Shown here: piece after piece, positions 1-6,938 of the stretch | Position numbering within the stretch: the first letter of the stretch is position 1 | Layout of the letters: each line of letters starts with the position of its first letter | Source: Ruminococcus sp. UBA4385 | GTDB taxonomy: Bacteria > Bacillota_A > Clostridia > Oscillospirales > Ruminococcaceae | Direction of reading: 5' to 3' | DNA length: 20,251 nt | Assembly: GCA_002391065.1 (NCBI GenBank) | Contig: DGRP01000053.1 | Location: forward strand, 6,740-26,990 | Notes under the pieces: model-generated | Database searches by the model: none | What the model was told of the DNA's origin: nothing | Seen by the model: the letters and a program-made list of their open reading frames with translations, nothing else | Program-made: the position numbers and the translations under genes

Positions 1-123
1 AGCCCCAGTGGGGCAAAGGGGCGAAGCCCCTCCTCTCCCCACCGCCCGAGGCGGTGACGAGCGAAGCCGAGGAACACGCCGAGGGCTGATTTTGCACTGT
101 TTTTGAGTTTATCGGCAGACTGA
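1..123 (-). repeat. GC-rich dispersed repeat X, copy 1
   Basis: This 123-bp block is nearly identical to the reverse complement of 14410-14532, with only scattered mismatches. It contains short GC palindromes such as GGGGCGAAGCCCC, then an accgcccgaggcggt segment, and ends in a less GC-rich TGCAC / GAGTTTATCG section. In both copies the repeat begins directly against a perfect hairpin at a gene end (122-148 here, 14383-14411 there). The left end may continue beyond the window. The element has no coding potential of its own; open frames across it are artefacts of its GC content. Confidence 0.85.
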
Positions 124-148
124 TCCCCTCTGAATTACAGAGGGGATC
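122..148 (-). terminator. Hairpin after the histidine kinase gene
   Basis: GATCCCCTCTG and CAGAGGGGATC form a perfect 11-bp stem around a 5-nt loop, beginning 4 bp past the kinase stop codon. Neither strand has a clear T-run after it, so it is not a textbook intrinsic terminator. It may instead end or stabilise the 3' end of the two-component transcript. It overlaps the end of repeat X by two bases. Confidence 0.5.
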
Positions 149-152
149 TTAC

Positions 153-1490
153 TTACATCATATCTTCAATTATGTAGGGGAGCGATACCTTGAAGCTTAC
201 ACCGCCCGAGGGCACATTCTCAACCTTGATGTCACCCTGAGCAAGCTCAAGCACTCTCTTTACAAGTGCCAGTCCGAGGCCGTTTCCTTCGGTAGCACGG
301 GATTTGTCGCCCTGATAGAACTTTTCAAAAATCTTGCTTATAGCTGCCTTGTCAATGTGAGGGCCGCTGTCCCAGATCTCGGCTTCAATACTCTTGTCAG
401 TCCTCATAAGGGAGACCTTTATCCTTCCGCCTACAGGAGTAAACTTTATGGCATTGTTTATAATGTTCTGCCATATCTGAGCCATAAGCTCTTCATTACC
501 GATATACATTACGTCCTCAAGCTCAATGTCAAGGTCGATGTCCTTCTTAGACCACTCAGGCTCCAGCACAAGGATAATGTTTCTTATCTGCTCATCAAGC
601 GAGAATCTGCTCTTGACACCTACTGTTTTCTGGTTTTCAAGCTTTGTCAGGCTCAGAATGTTAGATGAGAGCTTTGAAAGACGTGAGGTCTCTGAAATTA
701 TAATGCTGATATATTCCTGCTTGTCGGCTTCGGAGAGCTCATCTGACTGGAGAAGCTTTGCAAAGCCCTGTATCGACGCAAGCGGAGTCTTGAACTCATG
801 TGAAACGCTGGAAATAAAGTCTCCTCTCAGGGTCTCAATTCCCGAGAGCTGTTCGGCCATTCGGTTGAAGTTTTTTGCAAGTGCGGCATATTCGGGGTCT
901 GAGGGCACTCTTACCCTGACCTTGAAGTTTCCTTTTGCGACCTCTGAAGCTGCACGGCTGAGCTCACGCATAGGCTGGAAGATAGTACGTCCGACAAAGG
1001 TGGTAATGACAGTACCGATGATTATACTTACCGCCAGCGACAGAATAACAACCAGATTTACGATCCAGTATGCGCTCTCGCTTGAAAATGTGGATATATA
1101 TATGTAGTCGCTGCCGACCTTTTTTACCATGTCTGATTTTGGGATAATTCCCCATGAGTTTATAGTGTAGCCTCTTTTATTCAGCTGCTTCTGATTGTCA
1201 AGAATAAGAGGGTCACGCTTATTGAGTATCGCTACTTCATAGGCTGAGTTTCCGATCACCTGCACTATCTCTTCGGTGGTGAAGCTTGTGTGTTCTGAAA
1301 TAGTATCAATAGCTATAGACATTTCAAGCAGCTGCTGCTCGGAGTTATCTCTCATTATAGGCAGGCAGATCAGCCCTACAGCCGTAAGTGAAATGCTTCC
1401 TGAAATAAGCATAACGACAAAGAATATCGCAGAAAGCTTGAACTGAAGTGTAGTTTTCAGCTTTTCTCCTTTTTTCAGTATCTTGGTCAT
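153..1490 (-). CDS. Sensor histidine kinase (HAMP, HisKA, HATPase)
   Basis: This is a membrane sensor kinase that should autophosphorylate and pass phosphate to the response regulator encoded just upstream. I start it at ATG 1490 (445 aa), because GGAGG lies 8 nt upstream; a GTG at 1499 overlaps that site. Transmembrane helices are at about residues 18-41 and 142-166, with an external loop of about 100 residues that matches no sensor domain I recognise. HAMP follows at about 167-220. The phospho-acceptor is His231 (SVSHEFKTPLASI), the N box is at 341-352 (QNIINNAIKFTP) and the G2 box is GNGLGLALV at 402-410. The G1 box reads DSGPHI, with His where many kinases have the second Gly. The signal sensed is unknown. 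The regulator-kinase gap is 20 bp, so the two are co-transcribed. Confidence 0.95.
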   Translation of the reverse strand: MTKILKKGEKLKTTLQFKLSAIFFVVMLISGSISLTAVGLICLPIMRDNSEQQLLEMSIAIDTISEHTSFTTEEIVQVIGNSAYEVAILNKRDPLILDNQKQLNKRGYTINSWGIIPKSDMVKKVGSDYIYISTFSSESAYWIVNLVVILSLAVSIIIGTVITTFVGRTIFQPMRELSRAASEVAKGNFKVRVRVPSDPEYAALAKNFNRMAEQLSGIETLRGDFISSVSHEFKTPLASIQGFAKLLQSDELSEADKQEYISIIISETSRLSKLSSNILSLTKLENQKTVGVKSRFSLDEQIRNIILVLEPEWSKKDIDLDIELEDVMYIGNEELMAQIWQNIINNAIKFTPVGGRIKVSLMRTDKSIEAEIWDSGPHIDKAAISKIFEKFYQGDKSRATEGNGLGLALVKRVLELAQGDIKVENVPSGGVSFKVSLPYIIEDMM

Positions 1491-1510
1491 AGAGCTCACC
1501 TCCGTCAGGC

Positions 1511-2185
1511 TTATTTTTTGACAGCCTTGTAGCCCAGTCCTCTGACTGTTACTATGTCAAAGTCGCTGTTATCTCCGTAGCGTTCTCTGAGTCTTTTAAC
1601 ATGAACGTCAACGGTACGTTCGTCAACATCTTTATCCATTCCCCAGAGCTCATCAAGAAGCTGTCTGCGTGTGAATATTTTGTTCGGGTATGAAAGAAGC
1701 TTAAACAACAGCTTAAATTCCATTTTAGGAATAGTTTCGGCAGAGCTGTTTCCGATCTTTACGCTCATAGCATCATAATCGAGCACGCAGCTTCCGACCG
1801 TCAGTGAGTGCTCCGATGCCATTCTGGAACGTCTGAGCACAGCAGCCACACGAAGTATCATCTCATTTATATCTATAGGCTTTACCATGTAGTCATCAAC
1901 ACCGACCTCAAAGCCCTTTGCCTTATCCTGAAAGGTTTCCTTGGCGGTCACCATAATGATAGGCAGGTCGAAGTCAGCCTTTCTGAGCTGTCTTGTGAGT
2001 TCATATCCGTCCATATTCGGCATCATAATGTCAGAAATTATGAGGTCAATATTTGTTTTTTCGAGAACATCGAGGGCTTCAAGACCGTCATTTGCGGTAA
2101 AGGCCTCGTATCCGTTCTGCTTTAGAGCAGCAACCATGAGCCTTCTCAGGCTGGCATCGTCTTCGACGACTAATATCTGAAACAT
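1511..2185 (-). CDS. OmpR/PhoB-family response regulator
   Basis: This is a 224-aa cytoplasmic DNA-binding response regulator. The receiver domain (about 1-118) has the acidic pair Glu8-Asp9-Asp10, phospho-acceptor Asp52 (IISDIMMPNMDG), Thr80 and Lys102 (VKPID). A winged-helix trans_reg_C domain fills about 128-224 and ends with the typical TVRGLGYK motif. AGGAGAG precedes the ATG. It is the first gene of the regulator-kinase operon. Its upstream region holds repeated TTCATAT boxes, one of which repeats with an 11-bp period, as expected for dimer sites of OmpR/PhoB proteins. Autoregulation and control of the divergent transcript are therefore plausible but inferred. No phosphate-transport genes are nearby, so I do not call it PhoP. 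Confidence 0.95.
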   Translation of the reverse strand: MFQILVVEDDASLRRLMVAALKQNGYEAFTANDGLEALDVLEKTNIDLIISDIMMPNMDGYELTRQLRKADFDLPIIMVTAKETFQDKAKGFEVGVDDYMVKPIDINEMILRVAAVLRRSRMASEHSLTVGSCVLDYDAMSVKIGNSSAETIPKMEFKLLFKLLSYPNKIFTRRQLLDELWGMDKDVDERTVDVHVKRLRERYGDNSDFDIVTVRGLGYKAVKK

Positions 2186-2225
2186 TTTTACTCTCCTTCC
2201 TTACTGATTTTCAGGCTGAAAATTC

Positions 2226-2254
2226 ATATTAGTGTGACAAAAAATATTTTTGAA
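2226..2254 (-). promoter_or_regulatory. Probable promoter of the two-component operon
   Basis: Reading the minus strand, TTCAAA (2249-2254) and TAATAT (2226-2231) are separated by 17 bp, which would start transcription about 35 bp before the regulator ATG. A GAAAATTCATATT box (2218-2230) covers the -10/start region and a second box (2263-2282) sits just upstream of -35. This layout would allow both activation and feedback repression. The -35 matches consensus at only 4 of 6 positions. Confidence 0.45.
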
Positions 2255-2262
2255 TATGTCCC

Positions 2263-2299
2263 GAAAATTCATATTCGGTTCAAATAAGTATGCTATTAT
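2263..2299 (+). promoter_or_regulatory. Plus-strand promoter P1 with response-regulator-like box
   Basis: The 20-bp box GAAAATTCATATTCGGTTCA (2263-2282) is followed at fixed spacing by an extended -10, TGC-TATTAT (2291-2299). Within the box, TTCATAT and TTCAAAT repeat with an 11-bp period, the helical spacing used by OmpR/PhoB regulators. There is no good -35, so a bound activator may replace it. The same arrangement recurs at 2405-2441. Confidence 0.5.
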
Positions 2300-2404
2300 A
2301 TATACAGTGAAGAGAGAAAACAGCGTATTTAAGCGGTTTTCTCCATGTTGAAAATATTTTTCAGTGTCCGAAAATTTTCTCAGAAAAATTTTTGAAAAGC
2401 TCCT

Positions 2405-2441
2405 GAAAATTCATATTCGGTTCACACAGGCATGTTAATAT
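2405..2441 (+). promoter_or_regulatory. Plus-strand promoter P2 with response-regulator-like box
   Basis: This is an exact second copy of the 20-bp box (2405-2424), followed by TGT-TAATAT (2433-2441) at the same distance as in P1. The predicted start is near 2448, about 20 bp before the large stem of the candidate RNA. Conservation of box, spacing and extended -10, while the sequence between differs, argues for function. Confidence 0.5.
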
Positions 2442-2447
2442 ATGTTT

Positions 2448-2703
2448 GTAAGATAAAAATAAAGAAGTTTGGTGCTTGGCAAAACTTAAAGCAATGACGC
2501 TTCTTTCCCTCTGCGGTTCCCCAAGTCGCTTAAAGAGTTCATAGCTTTAGGTTTTGCCAAATGCCAAATCCCTTTCATAATTCTATAAAAATTAATGCTC
2601 ATTTCATGCCGATAAGAAGTGAGTATTAATTTTTGCCTTATGGCAAATCGAATAAGCTATGTGCTTTAAGTCCGCACCTTTGTTGGTGTGGGCTTTTGTT
2701 TTT
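2448..2703 (+). ncRNA. Candidate structured small RNA
   Basis: There is no credible reading frame here, but the plus strand is highly structured. A 21-position stem pairs 2468-2488 with 2548-2568 (20 of 21 pairs including wobbles) and closes a 59-nt apical region with short internal helices. A second stem pairs all 19 positions of 2587-2605 with 2616-2634. A good intrinsic terminator ends the unit at 2670-2703. With P2 upstream this makes an RNA of about 255 nt. No gene follows on plus, so it is not an obvious leader or riboswitch. A long closing stem with a large internal region recalls 6S RNA, but I could not match any known family. Confidence 0.4.
2670..2703 (+). terminator. Intrinsic terminator of the plus-strand transcript
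   Basis: GTCCGCACC (2670-2678) pairs with GGTGTGGGC (2685-2693), giving nine pairs including wobbles around a 6-nt loop, followed by TTTTGTTTTT. This is a canonical plus-strand terminator with no plus-strand protein gene in front of it, which is the main reason to suspect a non-coding transcript. Confidence 0.8.
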
Positions 2704-2715
2704 GGAGTTATTATA

Positions 2716-2750
2716 AAGGCTTGCTATGCATATCACAGCAAGCCTTATTT
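2716..2750. terminator. Terminator after fakA, probably bidirectional
   Basis: AAGGCTTGCT (2716-2725) pairs perfectly with AGCAAGCCTT (2737-2746). On plus the stem is followed by ATTTTTTATT, giving a second barrier after the candidate RNA. On minus it follows the fakA stop codon closely, with a weaker TTTATAATAA tail. Confidence 0.75.
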
Positions 2751-2751
2751 T

Positions 2752-4389
2752 TTATTCTACCGAAATAATGTAATAATATACAGGCTGTCCGCCGTTTATG
2801 AGGTTTACATCGAGGTTTGAGAACTTCGCCGAAACCTTGTCCTTGAGTGCCTGTGCGGCAGCCTCGGTAACGTCAGCACCGTAAAGAATCGTAATAAAGG
2901 AGCTGTCGCCCTTTACAAGCTTCTTGGTGAGCTTATATGCGCCCTTTGTAACGTCAGACTCAACAAAGCTGAGCTTTCCGTTTTCAAGGCAGAGTATCTC
3001 GCCCTTTTTGATCGAGCGACCCTCATAGTCGGAGTTCCTTGCCGCAAATGTTACCTGACCTGTGGAAACTCTCTCAATAGCTGCTGTCATTTCAATTCTG
3101 TTCTTATTGAAGTCAGCATCAGGATCAAAGGCAAGCATAGCAGCCATTCCCTGAGGGATAGTTCTTGACTGCAGCACACAGACCTTTCTGTCAGCAAGCT
3201 TAACAGCCTGCTCGGCAGCCATAATAATATTCTTGTTGTTAGGAAGCACAAATACGGTCTCGGCAGGGCACTGCATTATAGCCTGAAGAATATCATCGGT
3301 TGAGGGGTTCATTGTCTGACCGCCCTTAACAATGCAGTCAGCGCCGATGTCCTTGAAAAGTGCCTCGATTCCGTTTCCGGCTGCAACAGCCACAAAACCG
3401 TACTGCTTTTCGGGCTTTACAGATACAAGCTCCTGCTTTACAGCCTTTTGCTGAGCCTTGTGCTGAAGCTTCATATTCTCGATCTTCGGCAGATTGATGT
3501 AACCGAATTCAAGTGCCTTCTCAATTGCCTTTCCGGGATTGTTCGTATGAACGTGTACCTTAATGATCTCATCGTCCTCGACAACCACAACGCAGTCGCC
3601 GATCATTTCGAGGTAAGCTCTGAGCTTAGAGGAGTCAGCAGCGTCCTTCTTCTTTGTGATGAGCATCTCGGTGCAGTATGTATAGGTGATCTCTGTGTCA
3701 TACTTGCCGACTACAGAGGCAAAATCGTCAACAGTTATCTTCTTGGGCTTTTCCTCGGCAGGCTCATCTGAAACAATAGCACCGCCCTTGAAAACATCTC
3801 TCATAGCGCAGAAGATTATAAGCAGACCCTTACCGCCTGCATCAACAACTCCTGCCTTTGCAAGTGCGGGGAGGAGCTTAGGCGTTTGCTCCAGAGTTGC
3901 CGCAGCCTGATTGCAGACCTCCTCCATGATGATAACAGGGTCATTTGTTGATGGAAGAACAGCTCTTGCCTTCTCGGAAGCCTCTCGTGCAACTGTGAGG
4001 ATAGTACCCTCGGTCGGCTTCATTACCGACTTATACGCACCCTTTACTCCGAGCTCCAGAGCGTTTACAAGATTCTCGGCAGTAACCTCGGGCTGATCCT
4101 TGAAGCCCTTTGAAAAGCCTCTGAATATCAGCGAGAGAATAACACCCGAGTTTCCTCTTGCTCCTCTCAGCAGTCCCGAAGCCGCCACCTTTGCAACAAC
4201 GCCTGCATCGGTGTTGTCATCAAGGTTTTTAAGCTCGGGCAGAGCATTTTTTATAGTCATCGACATATTAGTTCCCGTATCTCCGTCGGGAACAGGGAAT
4301 ACGTTGAGCTCATCGACTGATTTTTTCTGCTTTGAAATACTGTTAGCTGCGCTGATAATTGCATCGCGCAGAACACTTCCTTTTATCAC
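2752..4389 (-). CDS. fakA: Fatty acid kinase FakA (DAK2 domain, YloV family)
   Basis: FakA phosphorylates fatty acids held by FakB proteins, making acyl-phosphate for phospholipid synthesis; it is cytoplasmic. The 545 aa match the usual length of about 550. The N-terminal DhaL/DAK2 kinase domain (about 1-200) has the nucleotide and metal motif NVFPVPDGDTGTNM at 29-42 and a second Gly-rich segment, GLLRGARGNSGV. The middle domain carries the conserved VHVHTNNPG motif, and the C-terminal domain (about 330-545) ends with the family's GGQPVYYYIISVE. It lies 20 bp after the Asp23-family gene, the standard yloU-yloV arrangement of Firmicutes, so the two form an operon. No fakB is in the window. The function is assigned by family; substrate range cannot be judged. 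Confidence 0.93.
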   Translation of the reverse strand: MIKGSVLRDAIISAANSISKQKKSVDELNVFPVPDGDTGTNMSMTIKNALPELKNLDDNTDAGVVAKVAASGLLRGARGNSGVILSLIFRGFSKGFKDQPEVTAENLVNALELGVKGAYKSVMKPTEGTILTVAREASEKARAVLPSTNDPVIIMEEVCNQAAATLEQTPKLLPALAKAGVVDAGGKGLLIIFCAMRDVFKGGAIVSDEPAEEKPKKITVDDFASVVGKYDTEITYTYCTEMLITKKKDAADSSKLRAYLEMIGDCVVVVEDDEIIKVHVHTNNPGKAIEKALEFGYINLPKIENMKLQHKAQQKAVKQELVSVKPEKQYGFVAVAAGNGIEALFKDIGADCIVKGGQTMNPSTDDILQAIMQCPAETVFVLPNNKNIIMAAEQAVKLADRKVCVLQSRTIPQGMAAMLAFDPDADFNKNRIEMTAAIERVSTGQVTFAARNSDYEGRSIKKGEILCLENGKLSFVESDVTKGAYKLTKKLVKGDSSFITILYGADVTEAAAQALKDKVSAKFSNLDVNLINGGQPVYYYIISVE

Positions 4390-4409
4390 TGTCAGTCTTC
4401 CTCCTACTA

Positions 4410-4757
4410 TCAGTTAGTCATCTCATCGACATAGACATTCACAGACTTCACGTCAACTCCTGCCTGATCGGTGAGCACATAATTTACCTTATGAATAATG
4501 CTGTCCACGATAGCACCTACATTCAGACCGTAGGTAACGGTTATATGCAGGTCAACTATGATCTCGTCATTATCCTGACGGATCAGCACACCCTTTGTAG
4601 GGTCATTCTTTTTAAGCACAGCGGATACGCCCTGCTTTGCACCGTAGACGTTCATTCCCGCAACACCGAAGCAGCTTTCGGCCGTGTCAGAGATGAGCTG
4701 TCTCAGATATGAGGTCGAGATACCGATAGTACCGATATGGTTACGAAACTTGATCAT
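4410..4757 (-). CDS. yloU: Asp23/Gls24 family protein (YloU)
   Basis: This is a small cytoplasmic protein of 115 aa with the Asp23/Gls24 (DUF322) fold over its full length. The DLHITVTYGLNVGAIVDSI segment and the C-terminal VDVKSVNVYVDEM are typical. The family is linked to envelope and alkaline stress, and in many Firmicutes it sits directly before the FakA gene, as here. AAAGGAG lies 10 nt before the ATG. The molecular role of YloU is not well established; a link with membrane lipid metabolism is inferred from its constant pairing with fakA. Confidence 0.9.
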   Translation of the reverse strand: MIKFRNHIGTIGISTSYLRQLISDTAESCFGVAGMNVYGAKQGVSAVLKKNDPTKGVLIRQDNDEIIVDLHITVTYGLNVGAIVDSIIHKVNYVLTDQAGVDVKSVNVYVDEMTN

Positions 4758-4796
4758 CTATAAAGCACTCCTTTATCCGCATAATTATACTCATAT

Positions 4797-4825
4797 ATTA
4801 TAGCACATTTTTCATCTCATTGCAA
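4797..4825 (-). promoter_or_regulatory. Vegetative promoter of yloU-fakA
   Basis: On minus, TTGCAA (4820-4825) and TATAAT (4797-4802) are separated by exactly 17 bp, with a TGC extension just before the -10. The predicted start is about 30 bp before the yloU ribosome binding site. This is a strong SigA-type promoter, consistent with housekeeping expression. Confidence 0.8.
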
Positions 4826-4872
4826 GATGTTATTTATTAATAATCAATTAAGGCAGCTCGGTCCCCGAGGGG

Positions 4873-5628
4873 TCAAACCGCAGCCTCTCTCGGTGAACGG
4901 CCTATTATCTGCTTGAACTGGCGTGAAAAATGCACAACGTTCTTGTATCCGCAGGCATAGGCTACCTCCTCGACCGTCATTCCCGAATAAGCGAGGTATC
5001 GCTCGGCAAGCTCTATCCTGCTGTTAATGACATCTTTAGTGCAGGTAACACCGAAGGCTTTCTTATAAAGCAAATGAAGATATGACTCGCTTATATTAAG
5101 CTCCTGAGCCATATTTTCAACGCTCCAGTCACGTTCGGGAGAGGAATAGATACGCTGTCTGAGGTCGATAAGCTCTCTGTAGTGAGCGATATTCTTCACA
5201 GCCCGTTCCTCGGAGCCTGAGAATACCTCAGTAAGCATAGCCTTTATAAGATAGCCTGCTGTTTTCATATTTTTAGTTCTGAAAAAGCAGTCTGCGAGCA
5301 GCTTGAAATACTCTGACACATCAATGCTGTCCCCGATGTAAACAGGGGAGTCAAAGCGCACGCCCGTCACAGCGGAGAGGTTTTCGCTCGTTTCAAACTG
5401 CACCCAGTCATTTACATATTCACCTTCAAAGGCTTTATAAAGGTTGGGGGTTTTTCTGTCATAAATTATAAAGGTATTCGGCTCAAAGTAAACAGACTTC
5501 CCATTCAGAACAAACTCTGCTTTTGACTTTACGAACAGCAGAAGATACCCGTCATAGCCGTCGGGTCTGTCAAAAACGAAGGACTTATCGTGCCTGCAGG
5601 CACAGCCCATATTGCGTATCTCAAACAT
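4873..5628 (-). CDS. AraC-family transcriptional regulator (first)
   Basis: This 251-aa regulator has an AraC N-terminal sensing domain of cupin type (about 5-90, with YLLLFVKSKAEFVLNG and FEPNTFIIYDRKTPN) and a C-terminal two-helix-turn-helix domain (about 155-251). The helix-turn-helix segments are at about 170-190 (ENMAQELNISESYLHLLYKK) and 218-238 (VEEVAYACGYKNVVHFSRQF), ending in GRSPREA. GGAGG precedes the ATG. The cupin half normally binds a small sugar or oligosaccharide. The gene lies downstream of the lichenase on the same strand but has its own consensus promoter. Control of the neighbouring lichenase or transport genes is a reasonable inference from position only. Confidence 0.92.
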   Translation of the reverse strand: MFEIRNMGCACRHDKSFVFDRPDGYDGYLLLFVKSKAEFVLNGKSVYFEPNTFIIYDRKTPNLYKAFEGEYVNDWVQFETSENLSAVTGVRFDSPVYIGDSIDVSEYFKLLADCFFRTKNMKTAGYLIKAMLTEVFSGSEERAVKNIAHYRELIDLRQRIYSSPERDWSVENMAQELNISESYLHLLYKKAFGVTCTKDVINSRIELAERYLAYSGMTVEEVAYACGYKNVVHFSRQFKQIIGRSPREAAV

Positions 5629-5661
5629 AATGCACCTCCGAGGTTAGTTTCGGTCAACGAT

Positions 5662-5690
5662 ATTATATCACGATGAGAACCTCTTGTCAA
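5662..5690 (-). promoter_or_regulatory. Full-consensus promoter of the first AraC gene
   Basis: On minus, TTGACA (5685-5690) and TATAAT (5662-5667) are 17 bp apart, with a TG extension before the -10. Such a perfect promoter is unusual for an AraC gene. The -35 abuts a GTTTTTGTTG tract that also occurs as the T-run of the lichenase terminator at 5970-5976, so this promoter may once have lain directly against that terminator. Confidence 0.85.
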
Positions 5691-5706
5691 CAAAAACAAC
5701 CCCTCT

Positions 5707-5789
5707 GCAGGGAAAACCCTGCACCAATACGCGTCATACTTTTGCTTTGGCTTTTCAGACCTTGAACGCGGAAATAGATAGTGCAGAAT
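5707..5789 (-). repeat. Dispersed repeat Y, copy A
   Basis: This is one of four copies of an 82-83-bp element. Read on minus it starts TTCTGCACTATCTATTTCCG, continues CGTTCAAGG, has a variable stretch of about 20 bp, and ends TATGACGCGTATTGG plus the palindrome GCAGGGTTTTCCCTGC. It lies head to head with copy B, about 15 bp apart. No reading frame is conserved between copies. Confidence 0.85.
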
Positions 5790-5804
5790 TAATATAGCTT
5801 TTTA

Positions 5805-5887
5805 GCCTGCACTATTTCGCTCCGCGTTCAAGGCAGGAAAAGTTTCAAGCAACACTATGCCGCGTGGCGGTGCAGGGTTTTCCCTGC
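5805..5887 (+). repeat. Dispersed repeat Y, copy B
   Basis: This is the most divergent copy: it keeps CTGCACTA, TCCGCGTTCAAGG, CTATGCCGCG and the terminal GCAGGGTTTTCCCTGC. With inverted copy A it forms a large imperfect palindrome spanning 5707-5887. Bases 5888-5960 continue GC-rich with another GATAGTGC segment and no gene. The 5629-6026 intergenic region otherwise holds only the AraC promoter and the lichenase terminator. Confidence 0.8.
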
Positions 5888-5969
5888 CGCGTATTAGCCG
5901 TGTGGCGAGCACCGCGGAGCAAGATAGTGCGGAGATTAGCGGTATGGAGAAAATTGTCTGTTTCGACAA

Positions 5970-6001
5970 ACAAAAACAACCCTCTTGCGAGGGTTGCTTT
6001 T
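5970..6001. terminator. Bidirectional terminator of the lichenase gene
   Basis: CAACCCTC (5977-5984) pairs with GAGGGTTG (5989-5996) around a 4-nt loop. On minus it is followed by TTTTTGTTTG and lies 30 bp after the lichenase stop; on plus it is followed by CTTTTT. It is a classic intrinsic terminator. Its T-run side, ACAAAAACAACCC on plus (5970-5982), is duplicated at 5690-5702. Confidence 0.85.
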
Positions 6002-6026
6002 TATAAATACTTTCCTTACTTGTTTT

Positions 6027-6809
6027 TTACTTTGCTTCTGTAAAGCGTGCCCATTTGTACTCAGCTGTGAGGGGAGTTGTCTCATCGAATTTTCCGAGCC
6101 AGCCGTCAACACCCTTGCCGTTCCATGCATTCATCATGATCTTGCTCGGGGTAACAGGAAGGTTCTCTGTAGCAGTGTATACAGCCTCTCCGTCAACGTA
6201 CCATGTTATGCTGTCCTCTTTCCACTCAAAGCCGTACTCGTGAAACTCCTCCGATGCGTCAAATCCGAGGTCATAGAGATACTCATGTCCTCCTGTGCCG
6301 TTTGTGTAGTAGTTAAACTGTACCTGAGTGGTATCCTTTCCGAGAAACTCTATATCTATCTCGTCCCAGGGGTTTCCGTCGGAAGGACCTGTGTATGTAA
6401 AGAACGAGGATACAACACCCGTATTTTTGATAGGCTTCATGCAGACCTCATAAAGGCCGTAGCCGAAAAAGTCATTTGAACGGTATTCGCCTGCTGTGAA
6501 CTCATAGGTCTTGTCGATAGTGAGCTTCATCAGACCGTCCTCGAAGGTTACATTTTCGGTGTGCCATGAGCAGTCAAAGGGCGAGCCGTTTGACCAGCCG
6601 TCGGAAGCGATAAACTTGTCTGATGCGCCGTTTCCGAAGTCAGCGAGCATATCGTATGGGCTGTCTTCCTCTGCCTGAGCTGTCTGAGACGAAGCATCTG
6701 CTGCCTTTGAAGAACTCTTAGCCTCGGAGGAGCTGTCAGCACTGTCACCGCAGGCTGTAAAGGACATTGTCATTACAAGGCAAAAAAGACCGATAATGTA
6801 TTTTTTCAT
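6027..6809 (-). CDS. GH16 lichenase (beta-1,3-1,4-glucanase), lipoprotein
   Basis: This enzyme should hydrolyse mixed-linkage beta-glucan (lichenan, cereal glucan) outside the membrane. I start it at ATG 6809 (260 aa) because AAAGGG precedes it and a signal peptide begins there; an upstream in-frame ATG would bury that signal. The lipobox gives Cys20 (SFTACG), followed by a Ser/Ala linker to about residue 50. The GH16 catalytic motif DEIDIEFLG holds nucleophile Glu150, Asp152 and acid/base Glu154. [21 protein letters not shown] and [17 protein letters not shown] closely resemble Bacillus and Clostridium lichenases. There is no dockerin, carbohydrate-binding module or wall anchor, so it should sit at the membrane by its lipid. 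It is transcribed alone, between a terminator and the second AraC gene. Confidence 0.93.
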   Translation of the reverse strand: MKKYIIGLFCLVMTMSFTACGDSADSSSEAKSSSKAADASSQTAQAEEDSPYDMLADFGNGASDKFIASDGWSNGSPFDCSWHTENVTFEDGLMKLTIDKTYEFTAGEYRSNDFFGYGLYEVCMKPIKNTGVVSSFFTYTGPSDGNPWDEIDIEFLGKDTTQVQFNYYTNGTGGHEYLYDLGFDASEEFHEYGFEWKEDSITWYVDGEAVYTATENLPVTPSKIMMNAWNGKGVDGWLGKFDETTPLTAEYKWARFTEAK

Positions 6810-6875
6810 GCTATCATACCCTTTCATAATTATATACGTTTCCGCCTTAGCGGTCATTCTCATTGGTATACATGA

Positions 6876-6922
6876 ATTATACACTATCAGTCTTAATTTT
6901 TATATCAGGAATTTAATCCCTG
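6876..6922 (-). promoter_or_regulatory. Probable regulated promoter of the lichenase, with palindrome
   Basis: On minus there is a TATAAT (6876-6881) but no recognisable -35, as expected for an activator-dependent promoter. About 25 bp upstream lies the near-palindrome CAGGAATTTAATCCCTG (6906-6922), centred near -45. It could be an operator for an AraC or LacI-type regulator, or a weak hairpin ending the second AraC gene, whose stop is at 6939. Confidence 0.4.
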
Positions 6923-6938
6923 TATCACGTTTTTGCAC

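Noticed and set aside
357..1107. Open frames on plus opposite the histidine kinase
   Set aside because: No ribosome binding sites or family signatures; they are antisense shadows of a well-supported kinase gene.
1511..2185. Calling the regulator PhoP of a phosphate system
   Set aside because: Family and boxes are compatible with PhoB/PhoP, but no pst, phoU or phosphatase gene is near and the kinase lacks a recognisable PAS domain.
2494..2544. 16-codon frame starting at ATG 2494 inside the candidate RNA
   Set aside because: No Shine-Dalgarno, and it lies in the apical region of the large stem; judged non-coding.
2448..2703. T-box, riboswitch, SRP RNA, tmRNA or RNase P RNA
   Set aside because: None of the characteristic motifs is visible and no gene follows on the plus strand.
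6810..6884. N-terminal extension of the lichenase by 25 residues
   Set aside because: It would place a charged segment before the lipoprotein signal peptide, overlap the predicted promoter, and ignore the AAAGGG site before ATG 6809.
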